Source of the DNA: Dehalobacter sp. DCA | GTDB lineage: Bacteria > Bacillota > Desulfitobacteriia > Desulfitobacteriales > Syntrophobotulaceae | Assembly: GCF_000305775.1 (NCBI RefSeq) | Contig: NC_018866.1 | Location: 2,065,001-2,129,000 of the forward strand | Direction: 5' to 3' | DNA: 64,000 bases | Part shown: positions 54,888-63,999 of the stretch, piece by piece | Position numbering within the stretch: position 1 is the stretch's first letter | Layout: each line of letters opens with the position of its first letter | Notes under the pieces: generated by a model | What the model was told of the DNA's origin: nothing | The model's input: only the letters and a program-made list of their open reading frames with translations | Database searches by the model: none | Made by a program: the position numbers and the translations under genes

Positions 54888-55046
54888 GGCTGCGGGCCAC
54901 AGTTTCGCTGTGAGCGGAGCAAGGATTGCATAGCGCGGCCTTTTGACGGCCATGGATGGCCTAATGTCGCGATGCCATGGATGGCAAGGAGCGACGGGTC
55001 ACGGAGGACACAACGGCCGAAAAGCGGTATTGTGGCCCTCAGCCTT
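54888..55046. repeat. Family A palindrome, copy 6 with inserted module
   Basis: Outer arms AGGCTGCGGGCCACAGTTTCGC / GCGGTATTGTGGCCCTCAGCCT. The centre carries the GACGGCC-GGATGGCCTAATG module (54945-54995) also found at 17196-17246, making it 50 bp longer than other copies. Confidence 0.8.
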
Positions 55047-55126
55047 GCCCAAACAATAGGGTTTCAAATAACATTCATAATTCAAACGCTATAGAGACAT
55101 ATCCGCTATTCTTTAACCAAAAAAGT

Positions 55127-56215
55127 TTACTTCGTAATAATCCTCAGTATATCCTGATACGTCACCGCGATCATCAGCGCAATGAGCAGCGCAAAGCCTG
55201 TGAGCTGAATCCAGCCTTTCTTTTCGATACTTAAAGGCTTACGTCGGATTCCTTCAAAAGTCATCACGGCCAGCTGACCGCCGTCGAGCGCCGGAAGCGG
55301 TAGAATATTTAATACACCAAAGTTGATGCTGAGCACAGCAGCCAGGGTAAATAGCGATGACATGCCCTGTTTTACGCCTTCCCCGATGACCTGGGCAACA
55401 CCAATCGGACCCGAAAGTTCAACCGGCGCCTTGCCGGTAATCATATGGATCAGATATAGGACGAGTTGTCTAGTAAACTCTACCGTCTGCAGAAAACCAT
55501 ATTGAATGGATTTCAGGACGGATACTTTCTGCATGGTATAAGAAGGCGCAATCCCGATCAATCCTTTTCCAAGCTCCTGATCATAGGCCGGGGTAATCTC
55601 AATCGTGACAATTTGTTTCGTATCCGCTTTTTCTACGGTAAACGACATCTTTTCTCCGGGGTTGGTGTGAATTTGCTGCGTTACAGAATTCCAGTCTGGA
55701 GTCTCTGTACCATTGATCGCCATAATTCTGTCTCCGGCGGCGAGTCCCGCCGTGGCTGCAGGTTTACCCAGTGACACCTCACCGATTAGGTTCTGGTTAT
55801 CGGCTACGGCTACGCCAAAAAAGGCAAAAGCAACCACAAAAAGCACCGCACCGAGGATGAAGTTCATGAGCGGTCCGGCCACAATGACGGCCATTCTCTT
55901 CCAGATTGATTTGCTTTCAAAACTTCGGGCCAACAGTTCCTCCCTGCTAACCTGATCGCCTTCTTCCCCTTCTTCGACTTCTTCAACACTTAAGAATCTG
56001 CAGAACCCTCCCAGAGGCAGTATCCTGATGGAGTAAAGCGTTTCCTTACCCTGGAACCCAAAAAGCTTTGGCCCAATGCCAAAAGCAAATTCCAGCACTT
56101 TAATCCCCGATCTCTTGGCTATGATAAAATGCCCAAATTCATGCACAAATACCAAAACGCCAAATATTACGATAAAAGCAATTACCGTTTTCAATATTTC
56201 AAACAAACCATTCAC
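55127..56215 (-). CDS. rseP: RIP site-2 zinc metalloprotease (RseP/RasP)
   Basis: 362 residues. N-terminal membrane helix with zinc motif VHEFGHFIIAKRSG (HExxH), a PDZ domain (GKPAATAGLAAGDRIMAING, about 150-170) and the C-terminal LPLPALDGGQL motif with the third ligand. It cleaves membrane proteins such as anti-sigma factors within the bilayer. It abuts dxr, 1 bp apart. Confidence 0.96.
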   Translation of the reverse strand: MNGLFEILKTVIAFIVIFGVLVFVHEFGHFIIAKRSGIKVLEFAFGIGPKLFGFQGKETLYSIRILPLGGFCRFLSVEEVEEGEEGDQVSREELLARSFESKSIWKRMAVIVAGPLMNFILGAVLFVVAFAFFGVAVADNQNLIGEVSLGKPAATAGLAAGDRIMAINGTETPDWNSVTQQIHTNPGEKMSFTVEKADTKQIVTIEITPAYDQELGKGLIGIAPSYTMQKVSVLKSIQYGFLQTVEFTRQLVLYLIHMITGKAPVELSGPIGVAQVIGEGVKQGMSSLFTLAAVLSINFGVLNILPLPALDGGQLAVMTFEGIRRKPLSIEKKGWIQLTGFALLIALMIAVTYQDILRIITK

Positions 56216-56216
56216 C

Positions 56217-57365
56217 TCAACCCAGATTTATTTGTGATGCAGCATACTCCCTAGCCCATCTGTCCGCAGTCAGTACGGTATCCAGGTCCTTTATCTCCAG
56301 AACCTGATGGGCCTGACAAGTGCGTTCCACAAGTTCGTGCATCTCAAGATATTTTATGCGTCCTGCCAGGAAAGCATGTACACAGATTTCGTTGGCAGCA
56401 TTCATGACAGCAGGAAGTGTCCCTCCCGTCTGACCGCAGGAACAAGCGAATTTCAAAAATGGGAAAGCAGCCAAATCGGGCTTCTCAAACGTTAAGCTCT
56501 TTCCGGCAAGCGAAAGTTCCGGCAAACGGTTTTCCCAGCGTTCGGGATAGGTCAGCGCATACTGAATTGGAATGCGCATATCCGGTATGCCAAGCTGGGC
56601 AAGAACAGTGCCGTCATGGAATTCGACCATCGAGTGAACAATGCTCTGAGGATGAACCAAAACATCAATTTGGTCATAATCTACGCCGAAAAGAAATTTT
56701 GCCTCAATAACTTCCAAACCTTTGTTCATCATGGTTGCTGAATCAATGGTGATCTTGGCGCCCATATTCCAGTTCGGATGTTTCAGCGCCATTACCGGTG
56801 TTACCTCAGCCAGCCTTTCCCTGCTCCATCCTCTGAAAGGGCCGCCTGAAGCAGTCAAAATAATTTTTTTAACTGCATTTTCGTTGCCGCTGAGACACTG
56901 GAACACAGCAGAGTGTTCACTGTCAACAGGAATGATGGAACAGCCGTTCCGTTCTGCTGTCTGCATTACGAGTTCCCCTGCGGCAACGAGCGTTTCTTTG
57001 TTGGCCAGCGCAATATTTTTTCCTGCGTTCAGTGCAGCCAGTGTAGGTTCAAGACCAATACTGCCGCTGACTGCGGTCACAACCGTGTCAACCTCTGCTG
57101 CAGTCGCCGCCTCAAGCAGTCCCTCCATACCTACCAGCACCTTAACAGGCAGGTCAACAACCTGTTGTTTCAGGTAAAGTGCTTTTTCTTCCTGCATCAT
57201 TACGGCAATCCTCGGCCTGAACTCGCGGATCTGCTGTTCAAAAAGGTCGGCCCGAGAATTGGCCGACAAAGCATAGACAGCTAATTTTCCTTCCGAATTT
57301 CTGACCACATCCAGTGTCTGCGTGCCAATTGAACCGGTGGAGCCTAAAACCGAGATTATTTTCAC
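56217..57365 (-). CDS. dxr: 1-deoxy-D-xylulose-5-phosphate reductoisomerase
   Basis: 382 residues. NADPH site ISVLGSTGSIGTQTLDVV; ANKETLVAAGE; metal/substrate residues in IPVDSEHSAVFQCL and MNKGLEVIEAKFLF. Second step of the MEP pathway. Followed immediately by rseP; preceded by the YtvI-like gene after 83 bp. Confidence 0.97.
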   Translation of the reverse strand: MKIISVLGSTGSIGTQTLDVVRNSEGKLAVYALSANSRADLFEQQIREFRPRIAVMMQEEKALYLKQQVVDLPVKVLVGMEGLLEAATAAEVDTVVTAVSGSIGLEPTLAALNAGKNIALANKETLVAAGELVMQTAERNGCSIIPVDSEHSAVFQCLSGNENAVKKIILTASGGPFRGWSRERLAEVTPVMALKHPNWNMGAKITIDSATMMNKGLEVIEAKFLFGVDYDQIDVLVHPQSIVHSMVEFHDGTVLAQLGIPDMRIPIQYALTYPERWENRLPELSLAGKSLTFEKPDLAAFPFLKFACSCGQTGGTLPAVMNAANEICVHAFLAGRIKYLEMHELVERTCQAHQVLEIKDLDTVLTADRWAREYAASQINLG

Positions 57366-57448
57366 TTTGATATCTCCAATTCAAATTCTATCCTAATTCA
57401 TTATGCTTAAGTTTTACTTAGAGTGAATCTTTTAAGAGAATGGCTTTG

Positions 57449-58552
57449 CTATTCTCCCTTAAAAAAGCCGGCTTTCCTGACGGCTTCATACATGACGACC
57501 AGAGTGGGGCCGATAATCAGTCCTACTGCTCCGAAAAGGTTCATTCCAATGTACATGGACATCAGGGTGGCCAGCGGATGCAGCCCGATATTATGAGACA
57601 AAATCTTTGGTTCCAGGACCTGCCGGATCACAGTAGCGGCAAGGTAGATCACCAGGATTTTAACTGCTGAGGCAATACTGCCGGTAAAAAGCAGTACCAA
57701 GATCCACGGAATAAATATGAGGGCCGGTCCGATAACCGGTATCAGATCGAGCAGGCCGGACAGAATGCCAAGCGTAAAGGCATAGCTATTACCGATGATC
57801 AACAGTCCAATTGTGATCACAGCAAATGTGATGCAGACAAGAATGGTCTGAGCTCTTAAGAATCCTACCAGTGCTGAACCAAGGTCTGCAGCAATTTGTC
57901 TGGTTTTGCCAAGATATTTCCCTTTTACCCTGCCAAACAGCCATTCCTTAACGGCCGGAAAACTCATGCTCGTCAGCAGTGTTGCTACAGTTGTAATCAC
58001 AATCACAAACATCAAGCCCGGCAGCGCACCCAGAAAATTCAGCAAGCCAAGACTGCCGTTTTTAAGAATGACCTGGAGTGCCACAAGTATTTTTTCCATA
58101 TTGGACTGAATCGCACTGTTGATCTCAGGATTCAGCTGAATAAACTGCTGAATTAAGCCGATCTTTTCTGTCAGCATTGCCAAGGTCTGTTGATAAATCA
58201 TCGGAAAAGCGGTATATAGTTCGGCTAACTCGCGGTATATCCGGCTTCCGAACAAAACCAGCAGCAGCACAAACACAATCATAACCAGGACCACCACAAG
58301 CAGAGATGCGTAGGTTCTCTTGATTTTAAGCACATTAATCAGTTTTAATATAAGCGGTTCCAGCAGAAAAGAAATGATAAATGCCAAAATAAAGGGCAGC
58401 AGGGCCGAGACCACTGTTCCAAGCGTTGAGCCAAAGACAGGGAAAAACTCGACGATCGCATAGGTAAAAAGTTTCAGGCTGAGTAATGCAGCTGCAATCA
58501 TAACCAACCTGTTTAGATTCACCCTTAGGGAGTTTTTGGTCGTATCGTTCAT
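57449..58552 (-). CDS. YtvI-like AI-2E family membrane protein
   Basis: 367 residues with about eight membrane segments and the family pattern: long amphipathic middle part, then LLDLIPVIGPALIFIPWILVLL and the C-terminal GLIIGPTLVVMYEAVRKAGF. Resembles sporulation membrane protein YtvI and PerM-type permeases; substrate unknown. Its place between cdsA (2 bp gap) and dxr is not the usual one; those two genes normally adjoin. Confidence 0.85.
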   Translation of the reverse strand: MNDTTKNSLRVNLNRLVMIAAALLSLKLFTYAIVEFFPVFGSTLGTVVSALLPFILAFIISFLLEPLILKLINVLKIKRTYASLLVVVLVMIVFVLLLVLFGSRIYRELAELYTAFPMIYQQTLAMLTEKIGLIQQFIQLNPEINSAIQSNMEKILVALQVILKNGSLGLLNFLGALPGLMFVIVITTVATLLTSMSFPAVKEWLFGRVKGKYLGKTRQIAADLGSALVGFLRAQTILVCITFAVITIGLLIIGNSYAFTLGILSGLLDLIPVIGPALIFIPWILVLLFTGSIASAVKILVIYLAATVIRQVLEPKILSHNIGLHPLATLMSMYIGMNLFGAVGLIIGPTLVVMYEAVRKAGFFKGE

Positions 58553-58554
58553 GC

Positions 58555-59337
58555 TTATCCCACCAATCCTAGGTTAATAGAAAAAAACACCAATGGCAGC
58601 GCAAACAAAAAGCTGTCAAAGCGATCCAGGATACCGCCATGGCCTGGGATCAGTCTGCCGGAATCCTTCACACCGGCAGTCCGTTTCAGTGCGGATTCAA
58701 AAAGATCACCGATCTGGGAGGCAATGCTGGTCAAGAGTGACAGGACAAGGATAGCCGGAAGCGTTGCTTGCTTGGTAATCAACCAGAAAACAAAACCGCA
58801 GACTAAAGCCATCACCAGGCCGCCAACAGCCCCTTCGACTGTCTTGTTCGGGCTGACTTTCGGGGCAAGCTTTCTTTTGCCAAGCGTATTCCCGACAAAA
58901 AAAGCTCCGGTATCTGTGAGCCAGACCAGTAAGAAAACAAGAAAACACCAAGAAACACCAAATTCTCTTAAAGAGTAGAGATAGGTAAACAGAAAGACCG
59001 GATAAATCAGCGCTAGAAAATAATACGTTGAAGACGCTAAAGACTGATTTGGATAGCGCAGCGCATAACTTCCAAATGTCAGCATGAACCATATGATCGC
59101 AAGTGGCAGCATCCATTCCGTGCGGCCAAGAAGAAAAATAGCCAGCCACAAGATGCTGTAAACGACTGCCGGCCATAACCTATTTATTAAACCAGCCTTT
59201 TGTCCAATCTGTAAAAACTCTTTAAGTCCAAGTAAAGCCAGAATCACAACAGCAATGGACAAATACCATCCTCCGAGCCAGGTCAAAACCAATAAAAGGG
59301 GGGCTCCGATCAGAGCACTCAAGATTCTCTTAACCAT
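58555..59337 (-). CDS. cdsA: Phosphatidate cytidylyltransferase
   Basis: 260 residues, about seven or eight membrane helices. C-terminal family signature KDSGRLIPGHGGILDRFDS. Makes CDP-diacylglycerol from phosphatidate and CTP for phospholipid synthesis. Ten bases after uppS. Confidence 0.96.
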   Translation of the reverse strand: MVKRILSALIGAPLLLVLTWLGGWYLSIAVVILALLGLKEFLQIGQKAGLINRLWPAVVYSILWLAIFLLGRTEWMLPLAIIWFMLTFGSYALRYPNQSLASSTYYFLALIYPVFLFTYLYSLREFGVSWCFLVFLLVWLTDTGAFFVGNTLGKRKLAPKVSPNKTVEGAVGGLVMALVCGFVFWLITKQATLPAILVLSLLTSIASQIGDLFESALKRTAGVKDSGRLIPGHGGILDRFDSFLFALPLVFFSINLGLVG

Positions 59338-59347
59338 TTTCTATCCC

Positions 59348-60115
59348 TCAACCTTCTTTTACGCCGCCAAACCTGCGTTCCCGGTTTTGAAAAATCCGAA
59401 TCGTTTCAAATAATGATGCTCTGTTAAAATCCGGCCAGCATTCATTCACAATCACGATTTCTGAATAGGCGGCCTGCCAGAGCAGATAATTGCTTAAGCG
59501 CATTTCACCTGAAGTCCTGACGAGAAGCTCCGGATCAGGACAATCTTTCGTATACAAATGCTTTTCAAATATTTCCTCGGTAATTTGCTGAACATTTAGC
59601 GCTCCGCTTTGGACCTCCTGCGCAACTTCCTTGACTGCTTTGAGGATTTCGATCCTGCTTCCGTAATTCAAGGCAACATTCAGCACTAATCCGGTGTTAT
59701 TCTTTGTTTTTTCACAAGCCTCGTTATAAGCCTTCAGGACATCCTTCGGTATATCCTCTTGCTGCCCGAGAATGCATATCTTAACATTGTTCGCATGTAG
59801 CTCAGCAAGCTCTTTGCGGATATACTCCTTCAAGAGTGACATAAGAATCCCGATCTCCGACTGCGGTCTTTTCCAGTTCTCGGTCGAAAAAGCATATACG
59901 GTCAGGTATTTGATTCCAAGCTCATCACTGCCCCTGACGACCTCCCGCAGTGCTTCTACTCCGGCCCGGTGACCGACAGAACGAGGCAATCCTTTCTGCT
60001 GGGCCCATCTTCCGTTTCCGTCCATAATGATTGCCAGATGCCGAGGGACTCTTTTCATATCAATGTTTTTCAGCTGAACATCCCCACTGTCTTTTTTCCA
60101 GATTGTCACAAGCAT
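59348..60115 (-). CDS. uppS: Isoprenyl transferase (undecaprenyl diphosphate synthase)
   Basis: 255 residues. IIMDGNGRWAQQKGLPRSVGHRAG with catalytic Asp, TVYAFSTENWKRP, and RTSGEMRLSNYLLWQ near the C-terminus. Elongates farnesyl diphosphate with cis prenyl units, giving the lipid carrier for cell wall. The first ~18 residues before MKRVPRHLAIIMDG are not conserved in the family, so the start could be ATG 60058. Confidence 0.96.
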   Translation of the reverse strand: MLVTIWKKDSGDVQLKNIDMKRVPRHLAIIMDGNGRWAQQKGLPRSVGHRAGVEALREVVRGSDELGIKYLTVYAFSTENWKRPQSEIGILMSLLKEYIRKELAELHANNVKICILGQQEDIPKDVLKAYNEACEKTKNNTGLVLNVALNYGSRIEILKAVKEVAQEVQSGALNVQQITEEIFEKHLYTKDCPDPELLVRTSGEMRLSNYLLWQAAYSEIVIVNECWPDFNRASLFETIRIFQNRERRFGGVKEG

Positions 60116-60185
60116 TCCTCTTTATATCTGTACTTAGTACCATGTCATGCATTTTAGAGCTGACAAGATACTAGAACGGCTGCGG

Positions 60186-60210
60186 AAAGACCCCCTGTTC
60201 CGTAGGGGGC
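60186..60210 (-). terminator. Hairpin upstream of uppS
   Basis: Minus strand CCCCCT-ACGGAAC-AGGGGG then TCTTTCC. Between family B copy 2 and uppS. Confidence 0.45.
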
Positions 60211-60214
60211 CATA

Positions 60215-60360
60215 TAAAGAAAACTTGGCTGGCGCCAAGCCTTTGGCGGTCGTTCCTTGCCATTCTTAGCACCGCGGCACCGTGAAGCCTATTTAAACGC
60301 CTTCACGCTTCTGTGGCCGTTGAAGCCTTAGCTGCACCTAGATATATCAGAAAGTATTTA
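60215..60360. repeat. Family B repeat, copy 2
   Basis: Matches 53194-53340 over its whole length with scattered differences; CCGTGAAGCCTATTTAAACG and CTTAGCTGCAC are shared. It is followed by ACTTTCTGATA, which can pair with TATCAGAAAGT at its end. Lies between the small gene after frr and uppS. Confidence 0.85.
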
Positions 60361-60382
60361 TACTTTCTGATATGCCAAAAAA

Positions 60383-60574
60383 CTACCTTATAAATCTATC
60401 ATGGATTAGAATAAATTTCAAATAACCATCGGTACAACTTATTCTGGCCACACGTAAATCTCCGCAGGGAACAGCCTTTCCTACAGGGCTGGTTATCTCA
60501 TAACAGAAATTCGCGCTTTCTTGTGTCAATTCCTCTTTAACGTCGTCCCACTTTTTCCCGAGCCAGCGCAACAC
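60383..60574 (-). CDS. Small unknown protein downstream of frr
   Basis: 63 residues starting at GTG 60574, one base after the frr stop, with GGAAGTG before it. Sequence features: a basic/aromatic N-terminus (LRWLGKKWDDVKEEL), two Cys (about 22 and 36), and a beta-rich second half (DLRVARISCTDGYLKFILIHD). I do not recognise a family. The tight link to frr and sensible composition favour a real gene. Confidence 0.55.
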   Translation of the reverse strand: MLRWLGKKWDDVKEELTQESANFCYEITSPVGKAVPCGDLRVARISCTDGYLKFILIHDRFIR

Positions 60575-60575
60575 G

Positions 60576-61133
60576 CTACACTTCCATAATTTCTTTTTCT
60601 TTTTTCTCGAGGATCTCGTCAATATCCTTCACAGTTTTATCGGTAAGTTTCTGCGCTTTTTCCTGTCCTTTTTTAGAATCGTCCTCAGAGACAGTTTTGT
60701 CCTTCTCGAGCTGTTTTATCTCATCAATAAGCTCCCGTCTGATATTTCGGACAGCGACCTTAGCATCTTCTGCTTTCTTTTTAACCGTCTTGACAATCTC
60801 TGCACGGCGTTCCGCCGTCAATTGCGGAATATTTAGCCTGATGACCATGCCGTCATTCGAAGGCATAAGTCCAAGATCGGATTTAAGAATCGCCTTCTCA
60901 ATATCCTTAATCGAAGATTTATCCCAGGGCTGAATGGTGATCATCCGTGGGTCAGGAACTGAGACATTGGCCAGCTGATTAATTGGGGTAGGAGTCCCGT
61001 AATAATCAACAGAGACTTTGTCCAGAACTGCCGGATTCGCCCTTCCTGCCCTGACAGATGCGAGGTCCTTCTTGAGTACCTCCTCTGTTTTATGCATTTT
61101 TTCTTCAGCGTCATTCAGAAATTCATTGAGCAT
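60576..61133 (-). CDS. frr: Ribosome recycling factor
   Basis: 185 residues, full length. KMHKTEEVLKKDLASVRAGRANPAVLD at the N-terminus, and VRNIRRELIDEIKQLEKDK near 130. Splits post-termination ribosomes with EF-G. Six bases after pyrH. Confidence 0.97.
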   Translation of the reverse strand: MLNEFLNDAEEKMHKTEEVLKKDLASVRAGRANPAVLDKVSVDYYGTPTPINQLANVSVPDPRMITIQPWDKSSIKDIEKAILKSDLGLMPSNDGMVIRLNIPQLTAERRAEIVKTVKKKAEDAKVAVRNIRRELIDEIKQLEKDKTVSEDDSKKGQEKAQKLTDKTVKDIDEILEKKEKEIMEV

Positions 61134-61139
61134 TTTTCA

Positions 61140-61856
61140 TTACCTCCCCACATAGGTACCTATTGGTTCTCCCTTAAGTGCTTTAATAATATTGCCATTT
61201 TCTTTCAAGTTAAAAACAATGATTGGAATATCATTGTCCATGCACAACGAAGTTGCTGTCGAGTCCATCACACCCAGCCCTTTGCTGAGCACATCAAGAT
61301 AGGTCAGTCTATCAAATTTCTTGGCATCAGGATTCTTCATCGGATCACTGTCAAATACACCGTCAACCTGTTTGGCCATTAAGATAACGTCTGCTTCAAT
61401 CTCTGCAGCCCGCAAAGCAGCCGTCGTATCTGTCGAAAAATAGGGATTGCCTGTCCCCGCTGCAAAAATCACAGTACGGCCTTTTTCCATATGGCGGATC
61501 GCTCTTCTTCTGATATAAGGTTCTGCTACCTGCCTCATCTCAATCGCCGACAATACTCTCGTGACAATGTTGTGCTGTTCCAGAACATCCTGCAGCGCTA
61601 GGGCATTCATTACAGTAGCGAGCATTCCCATATAATCAGCAGTTGTCCGGTCTATTCCCTGAGAACTCCCGGCAATGCCCCGCCAAATATTTCCTCCGCC
61701 AACGACTAGTGCCATTTCCACACCAAGTTTCTGGACTTCAGAAATCTGTCTGGCGACAGATTCCAGCATGCTGTGCGCAATTCCAAAACCCTGCTCCCCG
61801 GCAAGCGCTTCTCCGCTTAGTTTTAATACGATGCGGCGGTAACGTGCATCTGTCAT
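61140..61856 (-). CDS. pyrH: UMP kinase
   Basis: 238 residues, amino-acid kinase fold: [44 protein letters not shown], and [15 protein letters not shown] (seen as [12 protein letters not shown]). Hexameric bacterial UMP kinase making UDP. Confidence 0.97.
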   Translation of the reverse strand: MTDARYRRIVLKLSGEALAGEQGFGIAHSMLESVARQISEVQKLGVEMALVVGGGNIWRGIAGSSQGIDRTTADYMGMLATVMNALALQDVLEQHNIVTRVLSAIEMRQVAEPYIRRRAIRHMEKGRTVIFAAGTGNPYFSTDTTAALRAAEIEADVILMAKQVDGVFDSDPMKNPDAKKFDRLTYLDVLSKGLGVMDSTATSLCMDNDIPIIVFNLKENGNIIKALKGEPIGTYVGR

Positions 61857-61984
61857 AAACGAACCTCCGTACTTAGTTTATTTCTACACCAAAGATAAAA
61901 ATCCTCTTGTCGCTGTACGTAGATGTAACAGAAAGCATTTATACTCTGTATTAACTCAAGAAGCAATAAACCTTTCTGATCCCC

Positions 61985-62012
61985 TAAAAAAGAGAACACC
62001 GAAGTGTTCTCT
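61985..62012 (-). terminator. Terminator after tsf
   Basis: Minus strand AGAGAACAC-TTCG-GTGTTCTCT followed by TTTTTAGGGG: a 9-bp stem with a stable UUCG loop. The 155-bp gap to pyrH also includes, near 61912-61945, a partial match to the end of the family B repeat. Confidence 0.92.
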
Positions 62013-62665
62013 TATCGATTTATTTCTTTCATGACTTCATCGGCAAAATTATCCTGGCGCTTTTCAATTCCTTCACCCAACTCATAGCGGGTAAATCTGC
62101 GAATAGCTATTTTCTCACCGATCTTGGCAATCTTAGCCATGACCAGGTCTTTGACTAAAACATCGGGGTCCTTGATAAAAGGCTGTTCTACAAGACAAAC
62201 TTCCTTATAGAACTTCTCTATGCGACCGTCAACCATCTTGTCGACAATTTTTTCCGGTTTCCCTTCATTCAATGCCTGAGCCCTGAATATTTCTCTTTCA
62301 TGGGCAACAACGTCAGCCGGAACATCTTCTTTATTGACATAAAGCGGTTTAGCTGCGGCGATCTGCATCGCAATATCCTTAGTCAGCTGCTTAAATTCAT
62401 CTCCACGGGATACAAAGTCGGTTTCGCAGTTTAATTCGAGCAAAACACCAATTCTACCGCCCCCATGAATGTAGGCTTCTACAGTCCCTTCGGCAGCAAT
62501 TCGTCCTTCTTTTTTCGCAGCGGCAGCCAGACCCTTTTCTCTTAAGAAATCTATCGCTTTGTCCATATCGGCATTACATTCGGTTAATGCCTTTTTGCAG
62601 TCCATCATTCCGGCTCCGGTTCTTTCCCTGAGTTCTTTCACCTGAGAAGAAGTAACTTCAGCCAT
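62012..62665 (-). CDS. tsf: Elongation factor Ts
   Basis: About 217 residues. Signature [21 protein letters not shown] and [31 protein letters not shown]. Nucleotide exchange factor for EF-Tu. ATG 62665 (MAEVTSSQ) follows AAGGAGGG by 6 bases. Confidence 0.97.
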   Translation of the reverse strand: MAEVTSSQVKELRERTGAGMMDCKKALTECNADMDKAIDFLREKGLAAAAKKEGRIAAEGTVEAYIHGGGRIGVLLELNCETDFVSRGDEFKQLTKDIAMQIAAAKPLYVNKEDVPADVVAHEREIFRAQALNEGKPEKIVDKMVDGRIEKFYKEVCLVEQPFIKDPDVLVKDLVMAKIAKIGEKIAIRRFTRYELGEGIEKRQDNFADEVMKEINR

Positions 62666-62704
62666 ACGGTAACCCTCCTTTATTGAATACTTCACGACAC
62701 ATAT

Positions 62705-62753
62705 AAAAACAGGGTAAGTCATGAAGAACATACCCCAATCTCACCCTGTTTTA
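62705..62753 (-). terminator. Hairpin between rpsB and tsf
   Basis: Minus strand AAAACAGGGTGA...TTACCCTGTTTTT. A leaky terminator here would set rpsB above tsf expression. Confidence 0.75.
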
Positions 62754-62757
62754 TTAA

Positions 62758-63495
62758 CTATTCTTCGTCTTCGGTTTGATTGCTCTCTTCGACTTCTTCG
62801 GTATTGTCAAGACTTCCCTGTTGTCCTTCGATAATGGCATCGGCCATTTTCGCGGTGAGCAGTTTTACAGCCCGGATCGCGTCATCATTGGCAGGAATCA
62901 CAACATCGATCTCGTCAGGATCACAGTTGGTATCGACAATTCCTACGATCGGAATATTTAATCTTCTTGCCTCAGCAACGGCAATTCTTTCTTTGCGCGG
63001 ATCTACGATGAATAAAACATCAGGAAGTTTTTTCATGTTTTTGATGCCGCCAAGGAATCTTTCCAGCTTGCCCATTTCATGGCGCAGCGCAGCGACTTCC
63101 TTCTTAGGAAGAACTTCAAAAACGCCTTCTGCTTCCATTCTTTCGAGCTGATGCAGTCTCTGAACTCTCTTTTGAATCGTCTGGAAGTTCGTCAGCATTC
63201 CGCCGAGCCAGCGCTCGTTAACGAAATACATGCCGCAACGTTCAGCTTCTTCTTTCACAGATTCCTGAGCCTGTTTTTTTGTGCCTACAAACAGCACAGT
63301 TCCGCCGTTTACTGCGGCATCCCGGATAAAATTGAAGGCCTCGTCAACTTTTTTAACGGTTTTCTGAAGGTCAATGATATAGATACCATTTCTCTCCGTA
63401 AAAATGTAACGAGCCATTTTAGGATTCCAGCGGCGGGTCTGGTGCCCGAAGTGTACACCGGCTTCTAAGAGTTGCTTCATAGAAATTACAGCCAT
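62758..63495 (-). CDS. rpsB: 30S ribosomal protein S2
   Basis: 245 residues. [27 protein letters not shown] and [30 protein letters not shown] motif as [14 protein letters not shown]. The acidic C-terminus ([15 protein letters not shown]) is longer than usual. ATG 63495 follows GAGGAGGTG by 7 bases. Confidence 0.97.
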   Translation of the reverse strand: MAVISMKQLLEAGVHFGHQTRRWNPKMARYIFTERNGIYIIDLQKTVKKVDEAFNFIRDAAVNGGTVLFVGTKKQAQESVKEEAERCGMYFVNERWLGGMLTNFQTIQKRVQRLHQLERMEAEGVFEVLPKKEVAALRHEMGKLERFLGGIKNMKKLPDVLFIVDPRKERIAVAEARRLNIPIVGIVDTNCDPDEIDVVIPANDDAIRAVKLLTAKMADAIIEGQQGSLDNTEEVEESNQTEDEE

Positions 63496-63534
63496 TGTGT
63501 TACACCTCCTCTCTTCATTTGTTTTTTTCCTCCG

Positions 63535-63575
63535 CAGGTTCATTCCTGGTACCCTTTGCTTGCGCAAAGAACCTG
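63535..63575 (-). promoter_or_regulatory. Structured leader of rpsB
   Basis: Minus strand CAGGTTC and GAACCTG close a stem, and CTTTGC-GCAA-GCAAAG forms an inner hairpin with a GNRA loop. It lies 40 bp before the S2 start and could mediate autogenous control by S2. Confidence 0.45.
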
Positions 63576-63654
63576 TACGCTAAGTCCCACTGCGTGTGTA
63601 CTCCAAAAAATCACACTGCGAATAGAATATCATACCCTACTCCCGAATGCAACT

Positions 63655-63999
63655 TTAATTAATCCCGTAATGGGCGGCCAGATTGGACCGGATATTATGA
63701 GAGATGATAAACTCCTCTAGATCTGTAAGCAGTTCATTATAAGGAAAATAAAGATCAGTAAGGTAATACACTTTATTATTCCCGGCTTTAAGCATCACAA
63801 TTTCTTCATTGTTTTTGGTCCAAAAGAATGAGGCTTTACGGATATCTTTCGGCTCAAATGCCTTTTTGCGGAATAAGGACCGGAAGATGATCGCACGATC
63901 ATCAATAACAATCCGTTTCGTTTTCGCCGTCAACCAAATCAACAGGATCAAGAGAATCGTAGCAGCATAAATTCCGGAAAGGATCAGTAAATAAAGCGT
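63655..63999 (-). CDS. Membrane protein with PH-like domain, 5' end outside window
   Basis: The frame is open to the window edge, so the N-terminus is missing. Visible part (~114 residues): a hydrophobic segment (LYLLILSGIYAATILLILLIWL) and then a soluble region, TKRIVIDDRAIIFRSLFRKKAF and IRKASFFWTKNNEEIVML, with the alternating pattern of bacterial PH-like domains. Function unknown. Confidence 0.7.
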   Translation of the reverse strand, partial: TLYLLILSGIYAATILLILLIWLTAKTKRIVIDDRAIIFRSLFRKKAFEPKDIRKASFFWTKNNEEIVMLKAGNNKVYYLTDLYFPYNELLTDLEEFIISHNIRSNLAAHYGIN

